DNA of 46,951 bases from Acholeplasmatales bacterium (GTDB taxonomy: Bacteria > Bacillota_I > Bacilli_A > Acholeplasmatales > Anaeroplasmataceae): positions 1-46,951 of the forward strand of contig JAFSWG010000066.1 in assembly GCA_017444645.1 (NCBI GenBank), written 5' to 3'. The notes beneath the pieces were generated by a model, which saw nothing but the letters and a program-made list of their open reading frames with translations, searched no databases and was not told the DNA's origin. Both the position numbers and the translations under genes were made by a program. Shown in pieces: positions 17,693-26,697 of this stretch (position 1 is its first letter; every line of letters begins with the position of its first letter).

Positions 17693-19192
17693 ATGGCTAA
17701 TGTTAATGAATTACCTAAGATTAATGAGGTAAACAAAAAAGAACCTAAAAAAGTAAAAGTAATGCAATTTGGTGAAGGAAACTTCTTACGTGCATTTATT
17801 GATTGGATTATCAATAGTACTAACAAGAAGACTAATTTTGATGCAGGTGTTGTAGTAGTACAACCAATGCCTTTTGGTCGTGTAAAAGAATTAAATGAAG
17901 CTGATGGCTTATATACATTATATTTACAAGGTTTACAAAATGGTAAAGCTGAAAGAGTATCTGAAGTAATTAAGTGTGTTCAAGATGCACTTAATCCATT
18001 CGAAGAATATGATAAGTATTTAAACTATGCTTTATCTGATGATTTACAATTTGTTATTTCAAATACTACAGAAGCAGGTATCGCATTTGATCCTAATGAT
18101 ACAGACTTCTCTAAGTGTCCAAATTCATATCCAGGAAAGCTTTTGGCATTCTTAAAGAAGAGATATGAAGCTGGCAAGAAAGGTTTATATATCATCCCTT
18201 GTGAATTAATTGATCACAATGGTGCTACTTTAAAGGAAGTATTAGTTAAACTTGCAAAGCATAATAATTTAGATGCTAAGTTCATTAAGTGGATTGAAAC
18301 TGAAAACAAGTTCTATAATACATTAGTAGATAGAATTGTTCCAGGTTATCCAAGAAATGATGCAGAAGCATTCCAATTAGCTTTAGGCTACCAAGATCAA
18401 AATATGGTTGTTGGTGAAATCTTCCACTTATGGTGTATTGATGCTCAATCAGTAGATTCAAAAGAGCAAGCTAAGGCTAACCTAGAAGAATTAAAGAAGG
18501 CTCTTCCAACTGAAAAGGCTGGATTAAATGTATTATTCGTTGATTCAATCGTACCTTATAAGCAAAGAAAGGTTAAGATTTTAAATGGTTCTCATACTGC
18601 TTTAGTTCCAGTATCTTATTTAGCTGGTATTGATACAGTTAGAGAAACAATTGAAGATAAAGAATTAGGAAAATATGTTAAAGATTTCATTTTTGACGAA
18701 GTTATTCCTACAATTGATATTCCTCATGATCAAATGGTTGCATACTCTAATTCAGTATTAGAGCGTTATATGAACCCATATGTACGTCATGAATTAATGT
18801 CAATTGCCCTAAACTCAGTAACTAAGTTTAAGGAAAGAGATTTACCTACAATATTACAATATATTGAAAGAACAGGTAAATTACCACAACATGGTTTATT
18901 CAGCTTAGCTGCATTAATTTCATTCTATAAGGGTGTAAGAGTTATTGATAACAATGCTCCTATCGCATTAAATGATGATCCTAAATTCATTGAATTCTTC
19001 AAGAATCAATGGGCAGCATATGATGGAACTAAGGCTGGTGCAAGAAAGATTGTTGAAGCAACTTTAGGCATGGCTGATCATTGGGGACAAGATTTAAATA
19101 AGATTGCTGGCGTAACTGATTTCGTTACAGAAGCATTATATGCTCAACAAACAATGACAATGAGAGACGCTATTAAGGCTATCATTAAGTAA
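17693..19192 (+). CDS. uxaB: Tagaturonate reductase / altronate oxidoreductase
   Basis: 499 residues from the ATG at 17693; the in-frame upstream ATG at 17630 is rejected because the promoter -10 overlaps it and TTGGAGGA precedes 17693. It reduces D-tagaturonate to D-altronate with NADH. Mannitol dehydrogenase-family motifs are an N-terminal nucleotide-binding segment MQFGEGNFLRAFIDWII, then ISNTTEAGIAF, PCELIDHNGATL and the catalytic region KVKILNGSHTA. First gene of uxaBAC. A fructuronate reductase (uxuB) is the main alternative, but pairing with uxaA favours UxaB. Confidence 0.94.
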   Translation: MANVNELPKINEVNKKEPKKVKVMQFGEGNFLRAFIDWIINSTNKKTNFDAGVVVVQPMPFGRVKELNEADGLYTLYLQGLQNGKAERVSEVIKCVQDALNPFEEYDKYLNYALSDDLQFVISNTTEAGIAFDPNDTDFSKCPNSYPGKLLAFLKKRYEAGKKGLYIIPCELIDHNGATLKEVLVKLAKHNNLDAKFIKWIETENKFYNTLVDRIVPGYPRNDAEAFQLALGYQDQNMVVGEIFHLWCIDAQSVDSKEQAKANLEELKKALPTEKAGLNVLFVDSIVPYKQRKVKILNGSHTALVPVSYLAGIDTVRETIEDKELGKYVKDFIFDEVIPTIDIPHDQMVAYSNSVLERYMNPYVRHELMSIALNSVTKFKERDLPTILQYIERTGKLPQHGLFSLAALISFYKGVRVIDNNAPIALNDDPKFIEFFKNQWAAYDGTKAGARKIVEATLGMADHWGQDLNKIAGVTDFVTEALYAQQTMTMRDAIKAIIK

Positions 19193-19243
19193 TAATTAAC
19201 GTTAGAATATAAACATAAAAAATAAAAAAGCACAGGTGATTTT

Positions 19244-20722
19244 ATGCAAGAATTTATTATCATACATGAAATAGACAATGTAGCAGTAGTACTTCGTCCT
19301 TTTAAAAAGGGCGAGGTAGTTGCTGGTGTCACATTATTAATGGATATTCCACAAGCACATAAGGTTGCACTAAAAGATATTAAAAAGGGAGAAAACGTAA
19401 TTAAATATGGCTTCCCTATTGGACATGCAACTGAAGATATTAAAGCTGGTGAGCATGTTCATACACATAATGTAGCAACTAACCTAGATGATGTTATCAC
19501 ATATTCATATAAGCCAAATTATCCAAAGGTTTTAGGATATAAGAGTGATAGAACAGTTGATGTGTATGAAAGATCAACTGGTGAATATGGTATTAGAAAC
19601 GAACTATGGATCATTCAAACTGTAGGATGTGTTTCTGGTATGGCTGATAAGATTATTGAAGAATTTAAGAAAACACATGATATGTCTAAAATCGATGGAG
19701 TATACACATTCCAACATCCTTTTGGATGCTCTCAAATGGGTGGAGATTTAGAATTCACTAAGGTTTTATTACAAGATATGGTTAAGCACCCTAATGCTGG
19801 TGGTGTATTAGTATTAAGCCTTGGTTGTGAAGAAAACAGATGTGATGTATTCCAACAAACATTAGGAGAATACGATAAGGATAGAACAAGATTTTTAGTA
19901 TCTCAAGATGTAAGTGATGAAGTAGCTGAAGGTGTAAAATTACTTGATGAATTATACAATAAGATGAAGGATGATAAGCGTGTAACTAAGCCTTTATCTG
20001 TATTAAGAATTGGTCTAAAATGTGGTGGATCTGATGGTATGTCAGGTATCACAGCTAACCCACTTTTAGGTAGATTATCTGATTTCTTATCATTGAATGA
20101 CGCTACATCAGTTTTAGGTGAAGTACCTGAAATGTTTGGTGCAGAGCAATTATTAATGGCTCGTGCTAAGGATGAAGATACATTCAATGAAATTGTTGAA
20201 TTAATTAATAACTTTAAGGTTTATTTTAAAAATCATCATCAAGTTATCTATGATAACCCATCTCCAGGTAATAAGGCTGGTGGAATTACAACTCTTGAAG
20301 ACAAGTCTTTAGGATGCGTTCAAAAAGGTGGTTCATCTAAGGTAAATGGTGTACTTGAAATGGGTGGAAGAGTTAAGACTAAAGGCTTAAATTTAATTTC
20401 TACTCCAGGTAATGACCTTTGTGCAGTTACTACAATTGCTGCCGCTGGTTGTCAAATGGTATTATTTACTACTGGACGTGGAACACCATTTGGTGGATTT
20501 GTTCCAACATTAAAAATTGCAACAAATACTGCTTTAGCAACTAAGAAGGAAAACTGGATTGATTTCAATGCTGGTGACTTAGTTGATAAGTATACTATGG
20601 ATGAATTATTAGAAAGATTCTTAGATTTAATTTGTGATGTTGCATCTGGAAAGAAGCAAGCTAAAAATGAAATTAACGACTTTAGAGAAATCTCAATCTT
20701 TAAAGATGGTGTAATTCTATAA
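19244..20722 (+). CDS. uxaA: Altronate dehydratase
   Basis: 492 residues, full length. Dehydrates D-altronate to 2-keto-3-deoxygluconate (KDG). The N-terminal SAF domain (about 1-95, HEIDNVAVVLRPFKKGEVV) is followed by the UxaA catalytic part with GCSQMGGD and conserved cysteines (LGCEENRCD, LKCGGSDGMSG, FTTGRGTPFG). The start follows AGGTGAT by 3 nt, one of the GGTGAT sites seen across the window. It lies 51 nt after uxaB without a terminator and 25 nt before uxaC. Confidence 0.96.
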   Translation: MQEFIIIHEIDNVAVVLRPFKKGEVVAGVTLLMDIPQAHKVALKDIKKGENVIKYGFPIGHATEDIKAGEHVHTHNVATNLDDVITYSYKPNYPKVLGYKSDRTVDVYERSTGEYGIRNELWIIQTVGCVSGMADKIIEEFKKTHDMSKIDGVYTFQHPFGCSQMGGDLEFTKVLLQDMVKHPNAGGVLVLSLGCEENRCDVFQQTLGEYDKDRTRFLVSQDVSDEVAEGVKLLDELYNKMKDDKRVTKPLSVLRIGLKCGGSDGMSGITANPLLGRLSDFLSLNDATSVLGEVPEMFGAEQLLMARAKDEDTFNEIVELINNFKVYFKNHHQVIYDNPSPGNKAGGITTLEDKSLGCVQKGGSSKVNGVLEMGGRVKTKGLNLISTPGNDLCAVTTIAAAGCQMVLFTTGRGTPFGGFVPTLKIATNTALATKKENWIDFNAGDLVDKYTMDELLERFLDLICDVASGKKQAKNEINDFREISIFKDGVIL

Positions 20723-20747
20723 TTTTATTAATAAGGAGAATAAAAAC

Positions 20748-22181
20748 ATGAGAGAATTTATGGACAAGGATTTCTTGTTAACAACAGAAACTGCAAAGAA
20801 GTTATATCATGAACATGCTGAAAAAATGCCTATCATTGATTATCACTGCCACCTTCAACCAAAGGAAATTGCAGAAGATAAGCATTTTAGAAACCTAGCA
20901 GAAGCATGGTTAGGTGCTGGAGATAGATATGGTGACCACTATAAGTGGAGAGCACTACGTGCTAGAGGATACATGGAAGATTCTATTTCTGGAAATGTTC
21001 CTGGTAAATCATTAGAAGAAAGTGATTATCAAAAATATACTCAATTTGTTGAGTCTATGCCTTATTTCGTAGGTAACCCTCTATATCACTGGAGTCATCT
21101 TGAATTAAGAAGATATTTCGATATCTATGACATTATTAACAAGAATAATGCAAAGAAGATTTGGGATGAAGCAAACGAAAAATTAAAAACATTATCTGCA
21201 AGAGAAATGTTATATAAGTTCAATGTAGATACAGTATGTACAACTGATGACCCAGTTGATGACCTACATTGGCATAAACAAATGAATGCTGATAAGACAT
21301 TAAAGGTAAAAGTTAGACCAGCATTCCGTCCTGATAAGGCAATCAATGTTGAATTATCATGGTTCAAGGATTGGGTTAACCAATTAGCTAAGGTTGTTGG
21401 TTATGAAATCAAAACATTAAAGGATTTAGAAAAAGCATTAGTAGAAAGAATTGATTTCTTCCATGAAATGGGTTCTCGTCTATCTGACCATGCATTAGAC
21501 GTATTACACTATGCACCTGCAACATACGAAGAAGCTAATAAAGTATTCTTAAAAGGTATGAAGGGTGAACCTGTATCTGATTTTGAACAAGATCAATACA
21601 AAGGCTATGTATTAGTATTCTTAGGTAAAGAGTACAATAAGCGTGGCTGGGTACAACAATACCATATCGGTGCTTTAAGAAACAACTCTAAATCAATGTT
21701 AAAGAAAATTGGACCAGATACTGGTTATGATGCAATTGAAGACCAAGTATATATGTCTAAATTATCAGCATTATTAGGTGAATTAGATGAAGCTGATGCT
21801 TTACCTAAAACTATCTTATATTGCTTAAATCCACGTGATAACTATGCATTAATGGTATTAGCTGGATGCTTCCAAAAGGAAGGTATTCAAAATAGAGTAC
21901 AAAATGGTACAGCTTGGTGGTTCTTAGATCAACAAGATGGTATGAAGCAAAATATGGAAACAATGATGCAAGTTGCATTAATTTCTGAAGCAGTAGGTAT
22001 GTTAACAGATTCTCGTTCATTCTTAGCATATCCTCGTCATGAATACTATAGAAGAATACTTTGCCAAAAGTTAGGAGATTTAGTTGAATCAGGTCAATAT
22101 CCTGCATCTGAAATCGAAACTTTAGGTAAGATTGTTGAAGATATTTGCTACAACAATGCAAAGAAATATTTCGGATTCTAA
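20748..22181 (+). CDS. uxaC: Uronate (glucuronate/galacturonate) isomerase
   Basis: 477 residues, the family length. Isomerises D-galacturonate to D-tagaturonate and D-glucuronate to D-fructuronate. Amidohydrolase-like fold: the metal-binding IIDYHCHLQPKEIAEDK motif is near residues 30-46, with downstream WHKQMNADKTLKVKVRPAFRPD and LTDSRSFLAYPRHEYYRR. AGGAG at the optimal distance precedes the start. Last gene of the operon, followed by a UUCG terminator. KDG kinase and aldolase are not in the window, so the pathway must be completed elsewhere. Confidence 0.97.
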   Translation: MREFMDKDFLLTTETAKKLYHEHAEKMPIIDYHCHLQPKEIAEDKHFRNLAEAWLGAGDRYGDHYKWRALRARGYMEDSISGNVPGKSLEESDYQKYTQFVESMPYFVGNPLYHWSHLELRRYFDIYDIINKNNAKKIWDEANEKLKTLSAREMLYKFNVDTVCTTDDPVDDLHWHKQMNADKTLKVKVRPAFRPDKAINVELSWFKDWVNQLAKVVGYEIKTLKDLEKALVERIDFFHEMGSRLSDHALDVLHYAPATYEEANKVFLKGMKGEPVSDFEQDQYKGYVLVFLGKEYNKRGWVQQYHIGALRNNSKSMLKKIGPDTGYDAIEDQVYMSKLSALLGELDEADALPKTILYCLNPRDNYALMVLAGCFQKEGIQNRVQNGTAWWFLDQQDGMKQNMETMMQVALISEAVGMLTDSRSFLAYPRHEYYRRILCQKLGDLVESGQYPASEIETLGKIVEDICYNNAKKYFGF

Positions 22182-22191
22182 TAATTAAGAT

Positions 22192-22217
22192 AAGAGCTCT
22201 TCGGAGCTCTTTATTTT
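22192..22217 (+). terminator. Rho-independent terminator of uxaBAC
   Basis: AAGAGCTC-TTCG-GAGCTCTT with a T-rich tail; stable C(UUCG)G tetraloop. Confidence 0.95.
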
Positions 22218-22229
22218 TCACCTTTTATT

Positions 22230-22238
22230 TGGTATAAT
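22230..22238 (+). promoter_or_regulatory. Extended -10 promoter of pncC
   Basis: TGGTATAAT, about 8 nt before GGTGGTG (22246-22252), giving a very short leader. Confidence 0.65.
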
Positions 22239-22259
22239 CACCTACGGTGGTGCGATATT

Positions 22260-22730
22260 ATGACTAAAGAAGAAGAATTAGTTAATATTTTAATTGAAAA
22301 GAGTTATCATATTTCATTTGCTGAATCTGCCACAGGTGGTATGCTTGCAGCGAGACTAGTAAATGTTAGTAATGCATCAAAGGTATTAGATGAATCATTT
22401 GTTACTTATGCAGACGAAGCTAAAATGAAATATTTAGATGTCAAAAGGGAAACTATAGAAAAATATAATGTAGTATCAGAAGAGGTAGCTAAAGAAATGG
22501 TTATTGGTTTAGCAAATAATACCAAAGCTAATATTTGTGCTTCAGTTACTGGTGTAGCTGGTCCTACTGGAGGAACTGAATTAATCCCTGTAGGGATGAT
22601 TTGTTTCGGTTTTTATATAAATGGTAAAGTAATTACAAAAACTAATAAATTTGGCGATTTAGGAAGAAATATCGTACGTCAAAAGGCATCTGATTATGTA
22701 TATGATACTTTACTTGAATTATTAAAATAA
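22260..22730 (+). CDS. pncC: Nicotinamide-nucleotide amidohydrolase (CinA C-terminal domain), stand-alone
   Basis: 156 residues corresponding to the C-terminal half of CinA only. Family motifs: FAESATGGMLAARLVN (catalytic Ser region), SFVTYADEAK, TGVAGPTGG and the RNIVRQKASDYV tail. It deamidates NMN to nicotinate mononucleotide in pyridine nucleotide recycling. In many Firmicutes full-length cinA sits between pgsA and recA; here that slot is empty and the short form is located about 18 kb away. Cotranscribed with the two membrane protein genes that follow. Confidence 0.93.
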   Translation: MTKEEELVNILIEKSYHISFAESATGGMLAARLVNVSNASKVLDESFVTYADEAKMKYLDVKRETIEKYNVVSEEVAKEMVIGLANNTKANICASVTGVAGPTGGTELIPVGMICFGFYINGKVITKTNKFGDLGRNIVRQKASDYVYDTLLELLK

Positions 22731-22742
22731 GCTGGTGATATT

Positions 22743-23150
22743 TTGAAGAGTAAAATATTTATTATTTTAAATATAATATTCGTTTTAGGCTGTATCGCAG
22801 GTGATATAGCACTAGGATTTTATTTCAAGTTTAATTCATCATTTTTCTATTCTACTATATTCTTTGTGTTAGGAATTGCCATTGGTAACTTGATATTTTT
22901 AATTATCCATTTGTTAATTGAAACAACATATAAATTTAATAAATTTATTCCTATTATGCATGCAAGCTATTTAGTTATATCTGCATTAATGTATTATGTA
23001 ATTGAATGGGTAGGAAAGTTTGATGAATATAAAATAATATATTGGTCTGTATATGGTGGATTAGTAGCTGTTGATTTAATTGTTTTCTTAATATTAAGCT
23101 TCAGAAAAGAACCTGATGATAAGCCAAAATTTAAGGTAAATCAAAGATGA
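22743..23150 (+). CDS. Small four-helix membrane protein
   Basis: 135 residues from a TTG start placed 3 nt after GGTGAT (22734-22739). Four hydrophobic segments lie at about 4-27, 32-57, 68-86 and 96-118, and the C-terminal tail is basic (RKEPDDKPKFKVNQR). It overlaps the EamA transporter gene by 4 nt (ATGA), so the two are translationally coupled and may work together. No known family recognised. Confidence 0.8.
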   Translation: MKSKIFIILNIIFVLGCIAGDIALGFYFKFNSSFFYSTIFFVLGIAIGNLIFLIIHLLIETTYKFNKFIPIMHASYLVISALMYYVIEWVGKFDEYKIIYWSVYGGLVAVDLIVFLILSFRKEPDDKPKFKVNQR

Positions 23151-24049
23151 AAAAAGAAGTATTATGTCACATTTTTTGTTTATTTTGTGTTATTGTATGG
23201 GGAACTACATTTATATCAACTAAAGTATTATTAGAATCATTTCATCCAGTTGTAATACTTATATATAGATTAGTTATCTGTGTAACATTATTATTCATAA
23301 TCTATCCAAGAATATTTAAAACAGTAACATTTAAACATGAATTATTATTCATTGGGGCAGGTGCTTCAGGTGTAACATTTTATTTTCTATTTGAAAATAT
23401 GGCACTATCATACACTAATGCTTCAGATGTAGGAATAATAGTTTCTGCCGCACCATTTTTCACTTTGATCTTCTGCACGATATTCTTAAAAACAGATAGA
23501 ATAACCTTATGGTTTATTATTGGTTTTATTCTAGCAATGGCTGGAATAATACTAATTAGTATCAATGGAAGTAACAATTTAAATGCTAATCCAATAGGAT
23601 ATTTATTAGCATTACTCGCAATGGTAATGTGGGGATTTTATAGCGTTTTTGTTAAGAAAATCGGGGACTTAGGCTATAAAGGAATAGGTGTTACAAGAAA
23701 AATAATGTATTATGGATTAATATTATTAATTCCTTTTTTCTTTATATTTAAATGCGATTTTAATTTCCAAGCTTTAGCTGATTTTAAAAACTTAGGAAAT
23801 ATATTGTTTTTAGGTATTTTAGCATCTAGTGTATGTTTCTTACTTTGGAATTACGCACTAAGAAATATAGGTGCTGTTAAGACTTCGGTTTATATTTATT
23901 TATCACCTGTTATTACAACAATTGCTTCATTTTTAATTTTAAATGAAACAATTAATGCATTTACAATAATTGGTATGGTTTTAGCAATATTAGGATTAGT
24001 TTTATCGTCAATTAATCCCAAAAAGAGAATTAAAAAGTTAGAAGTTTAA
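23147..24049 (+). CDS. EamA/DMT-family transporter
   Basis: 300 residues with ten predicted membrane helices in two EamA repeats (about 8-137 and 150-290). Typical motifs: IVWGTTFISTKVLL in helix 1, GASGVTFYFLFENMALSYTNA, and in the second repeat SSVCFLLWNYALRNIGAVKTS. These drug/metabolite transporters move small metabolites or amino acids by proton exchange; the substrate cannot be read from sequence. Last gene of the pncC transcript, ended by a UUCG terminator. Confidence 0.93.
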   Translation: MKKEVLCHIFCLFCVIVWGTTFISTKVLLESFHPVVILIYRLVICVTLLFIIYPRIFKTVTFKHELLFIGAGASGVTFYFLFENMALSYTNASDVGIIVSAAPFFTLIFCTIFLKTDRITLWFIIGFILAMAGIILISINGSNNLNANPIGYLLALLAMVMWGFYSVFVKKIGDLGYKGIGVTRKIMYYGLILLIPFFFIFKCDFNFQALADFKNLGNILFLGILASSVCFLLWNYALRNIGAVKTSVYIYLSPVITTIASFLILNETINAFTIIGMVLAILGLVLSSINPKKRIKKLEV

Positions 24050-24075
24050 GACATAATTCGTTATGTCTTTTTCTT
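24050..24075 (+). terminator. Rho-independent terminator
   Basis: GACATAA-TTCG-TTATGTC followed by TTTTTCTTTTTT. Confidence 0.95.
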
Positions 24076-24092
24076 TTTTGCAATAAAATTAT

Positions 24093-24134
24093 GTTATTTT
24101 AAGTGATATTTATAATTTTTCACTATAAAATAAC
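24093..24134. promoter_or_regulatory. Long inverted repeat upstream of leuS
   Basis: GTTATTTTAAGTGA (24093-24106) is mirrored by TCACTATAAAATAAC (24120-24134), near-perfect 14-nt arms separated by 13 nt. It lies just upstream of the extended -10 and covers the usual -35 position, so it is placed like an operator rather than a leader structure. No T-box sequence is present. Confidence 0.5.
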
Positions 24135-24143
24135 AAACATTTA

Positions 24144-24152
24144 TGATATAAT
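24144..24152 (+). promoter_or_regulatory. Extended -10 promoter of leuS
   Basis: TGATATAAT; the leader is about 30 nt and ends in TTGGAGGT. Too short for a T-box. Confidence 0.7.
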
Positions 24153-24189
24153 ACCATAGGTATTATTTATTTTTGGAGGTTGATTAGTT

Positions 24190-26616
24190 ATGGCTGAGTA
24201 CAATCATAAAATAATTGAAGCAAAATGGCAAAAATATTGGGAAGAAAACGAAACATTCAAAACTGATGTTTGGGATTTCTCAAAACCTAAGTTTTATGCC
24301 CTAGATATGTTCCCATATCCATCAGGAGTAGGTCTACATGCTGGACACCCAGAAGGATATACTGCGACAGATATTATTTCTAGAATGAAAAGAATGCAAG
24401 GATATAATGTATTACACCCAATGGGATATGACTCATTTGGTTTACCTGCAGAACAATATGCAATTCAAACAGGTAATCATCCTGCAGGATTCACTGAGAA
24501 AAATATCCAAACATTTACAAAGCAATTAAAGGAATTAGGCTTTGATTATGACTGGTCTAAATGTATTGCAACATCTGATCCATCATTCTATCATTGGACA
24601 CAATGGATTTTCAAAAATCTATACAAGGATGGATATGCAAAATATATCGATATGCCGGTTAACTGGTGTGAAGAATTAGGATGCGTATTAGCAAATGACG
24701 AAGTTATTGATGGTAAGAGTGAACGTGGTGGATTCCCTGTTGTAAGAAAGAATATGAAGCAATGGGTAATTGATCAACCAGCTTTCGCAGAACAATTACT
24801 TGAAGGCTTAAATGAAATTGATTGGCCTGAATCAACAAAAGAAATGCAAAGAAATTGGATTGGTAAATCAACAGGTGTTGAAGTTGAATTCAAAATTGTT
24901 GGTGGTGGATCATTCAAAATCTTTACAACATGTATTGAAACTATTTATGGTATTACATTCATGGTAGTCGCACCAGATGGAGATATCGTAAAGAGCTTAA
25001 TGGATAGAGTAGAAAATAAAGAAGAAGTTTTAGCATATATTGAAGAAACTTCAAAGAAGAGTGATTTAGATAGAACTGAATTAAATAAAACAAAGACAGG
25101 ATGTATTTTAAAAGGCTTATATGCAATTAACCCTGTAAATGGAAAAGAAGTTCCATTATTCATGGGTGATTTCGTATTAGCTAATTATGGTACTGGTGCT
25201 GTAATGGCAGTTCCATCACACGATCAAAGAGATTTCGAATATGCAGTTGCTCATAACATTCCTATGATTCAAGTTATTGAAGGTAGAGATGTAAGTGAAT
25301 GTGCATTTGAAAAACAAGATTATTTAGGAAAAGGCTGTAAGCTAATTAATTCAGGAGAATTTAGTGGACTAACAGTTGAAGAAGCAAAAGAAGCAATTAC
25401 ATCTAAGCTTGAAAAGATGGGTATTGCGACAAGAACTGTTAACTATAAATTTAGAGAATGGATTTTTGCTAGACAAAGATATTGGGGCGAACCAGTTCCA
25501 GTAGTTCATACAGATAATGGCGTATATGTATTACCTGATGATGAATTACCACTTGTATTACCTGAATTAGAAGATTACAAAGGTAAAAATGGTAAGGCTC
25601 CACTTGAAAACGCAACAGAGTGGAAGAATTACAATAAAAATGGTATTAAGGGTGTTAGAGAAACATCAACAATGCCAGGTTCTGCAGGCTCAAGCTGGTA
25701 TTTCTTAAGATACATTGATCCAAAGAATGATAAGGAATTAGCAAATAAAGAATTATTAAAGCACTGGATGCCAGTTGACCTATACATTGGTGGACCTGAA
25801 CATGCAGTAGGACACTTAATGTATTCACGTATTTGGAATAGATACTTGTATGATAAGGGCATCGCTCCTACAAAAGAACCATTCAAGAAGCTTGTTCATC
25901 AAGGTATGATTTTAGGTTCAAATGGTATTAAGATGGGTAAGAGATTCCCTGAGTATGTAATCAATCCATCAGATATCGTAGAAAAATATGGTGCTGATAC
26001 ACTTCGTTTATATGAAATGTTTATGGGACCACTTGAGGCTTCTAAGCCTTGGAGTAATCAAGGTGTAGAAGGAGCTAGAAGATTCTTAGATAGAGTATAT
26101 AGACTTGTATGTTTAAATGAATATAAATCAAAATTCACTACTGAATATGATAAGACATTAGAAAAGCTATATAACCAAACAGTTAAGAAGGTAACTGAAG
26201 ATTATGAAGCTTTAGCATTTAATACTGCTATAAGTCAAATGATGGTATTTATCAATGAAGCTTATAAAGCTGAAAAAATCTATTTAGGATTCATTGAAGG
26301 ATTTATTAAATTATTAGCACCAGTTGCTCCACACATCTGTGAAGAAATGTGGCAATCACTTGGTCATAATAATACAATCGCATATGAATCATGGCCTACA
26401 TATGATGAATCAAAATGTAAGGATGATGAAGTAACATATGCAGTATCAGTTAATGGTAAATTAAGAGATAAATTAGTAGTAGATGCTAGTTTAGATGCAA
26501 AAGAAGTTGAAAAGCTTGCTTTAGCACAAGAAAAGATTAAAACATATACAGACGGACATACAATTGTAAAAGTAATTGTAGTTCCTAAGAAGATTGTTAA
26601 TATCGTAATAAAATAA
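24190..26616 (+). CDS. leuS: Leucyl-tRNA synthetase
   Basis: 808 residues, full length. Charges tRNA-Leu. The class I HIGH motif is HAGH (50-53) and the KMSKS loop is KMGKR (581-585). The CP1 editing domain is present (about 220-415), with GTGAVMAVPSHDQRDFE intact including the conserved Asp. The usual threonine-rich motif TTRPDT reads TTCIET (246-251), keeping the last Thr but changing Arg, Pro and Asp. The catalytic domain (ARQRYWGEP, GSSWYFLRYIDP) and a C-terminal domain follow. The start is supported by TTGGAGGT upstream. Whether editing is altered is inference. Confidence 0.98.
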   Translation: MAEYNHKIIEAKWQKYWEENETFKTDVWDFSKPKFYALDMFPYPSGVGLHAGHPEGYTATDIISRMKRMQGYNVLHPMGYDSFGLPAEQYAIQTGNHPAGFTEKNIQTFTKQLKELGFDYDWSKCIATSDPSFYHWTQWIFKNLYKDGYAKYIDMPVNWCEELGCVLANDEVIDGKSERGGFPVVRKNMKQWVIDQPAFAEQLLEGLNEIDWPESTKEMQRNWIGKSTGVEVEFKIVGGGSFKIFTTCIETIYGITFMVVAPDGDIVKSLMDRVENKEEVLAYIEETSKKSDLDRTELNKTKTGCILKGLYAINPVNGKEVPLFMGDFVLANYGTGAVMAVPSHDQRDFEYAVAHNIPMIQVIEGRDVSECAFEKQDYLGKGCKLINSGEFSGLTVEEAKEAITSKLEKMGIATRTVNYKFREWIFARQRYWGEPVPVVHTDNGVYVLPDDELPLVLPELEDYKGKNGKAPLENATEWKNYNKNGIKGVRETSTMPGSAGSSWYFLRYIDPKNDKELANKELLKHWMPVDLYIGGPEHAVGHLMYSRIWNRYLYDKGIAPTKEPFKKLVHQGMILGSNGIKMGKRFPEYVINPSDIVEKYGADTLRLYEMFMGPLEASKPWSNQGVEGARRFLDRVYRLVCLNEYKSKFTTEYDKTLEKLYNQTVKKVTEDYEALAFNTAISQMMVFINEAYKAEKIYLGFIEGFIKLLAPVAPHICEEMWQSLGHNNTIAYESWPTYDESKCKDDEVTYAVSVNGKLRDKLVVDASLDAKEVEKLALAQEKIKTYTDGHTIVKVIVVPKKIVNIVIK

Positions 26617-26650
26617 AAAGATTAATTATATTTTCCTTTATCTAGGATTA

Positions 26651-26680
26651 TATAATTGACCTTTTGATAAAAGAATTATG
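26651..26680 (+). promoter_or_regulatory. suf operon control region
   Basis: TATAAT at 26651-26656 is a candidate -10 without a clear -35. TTGACC at 26656 with a poor -10 is an alternative. An imperfect inverted repeat ATAATT...CTTTTgatAAAAG-AATTAT (26652-26679) could be an operator or the leuS terminator. No recognised Fe-S regulator site. Confidence 0.35.
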
Positions 26681-26697
26681 AAATGAGGTCTAAGATA

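Noticed and set aside
24088..24189. A T-box riboswitch upstream of leuS.
   Set aside because: The predicted leader is about 30 nt and there is no T-box sequence, specifier loop or antiterminator.
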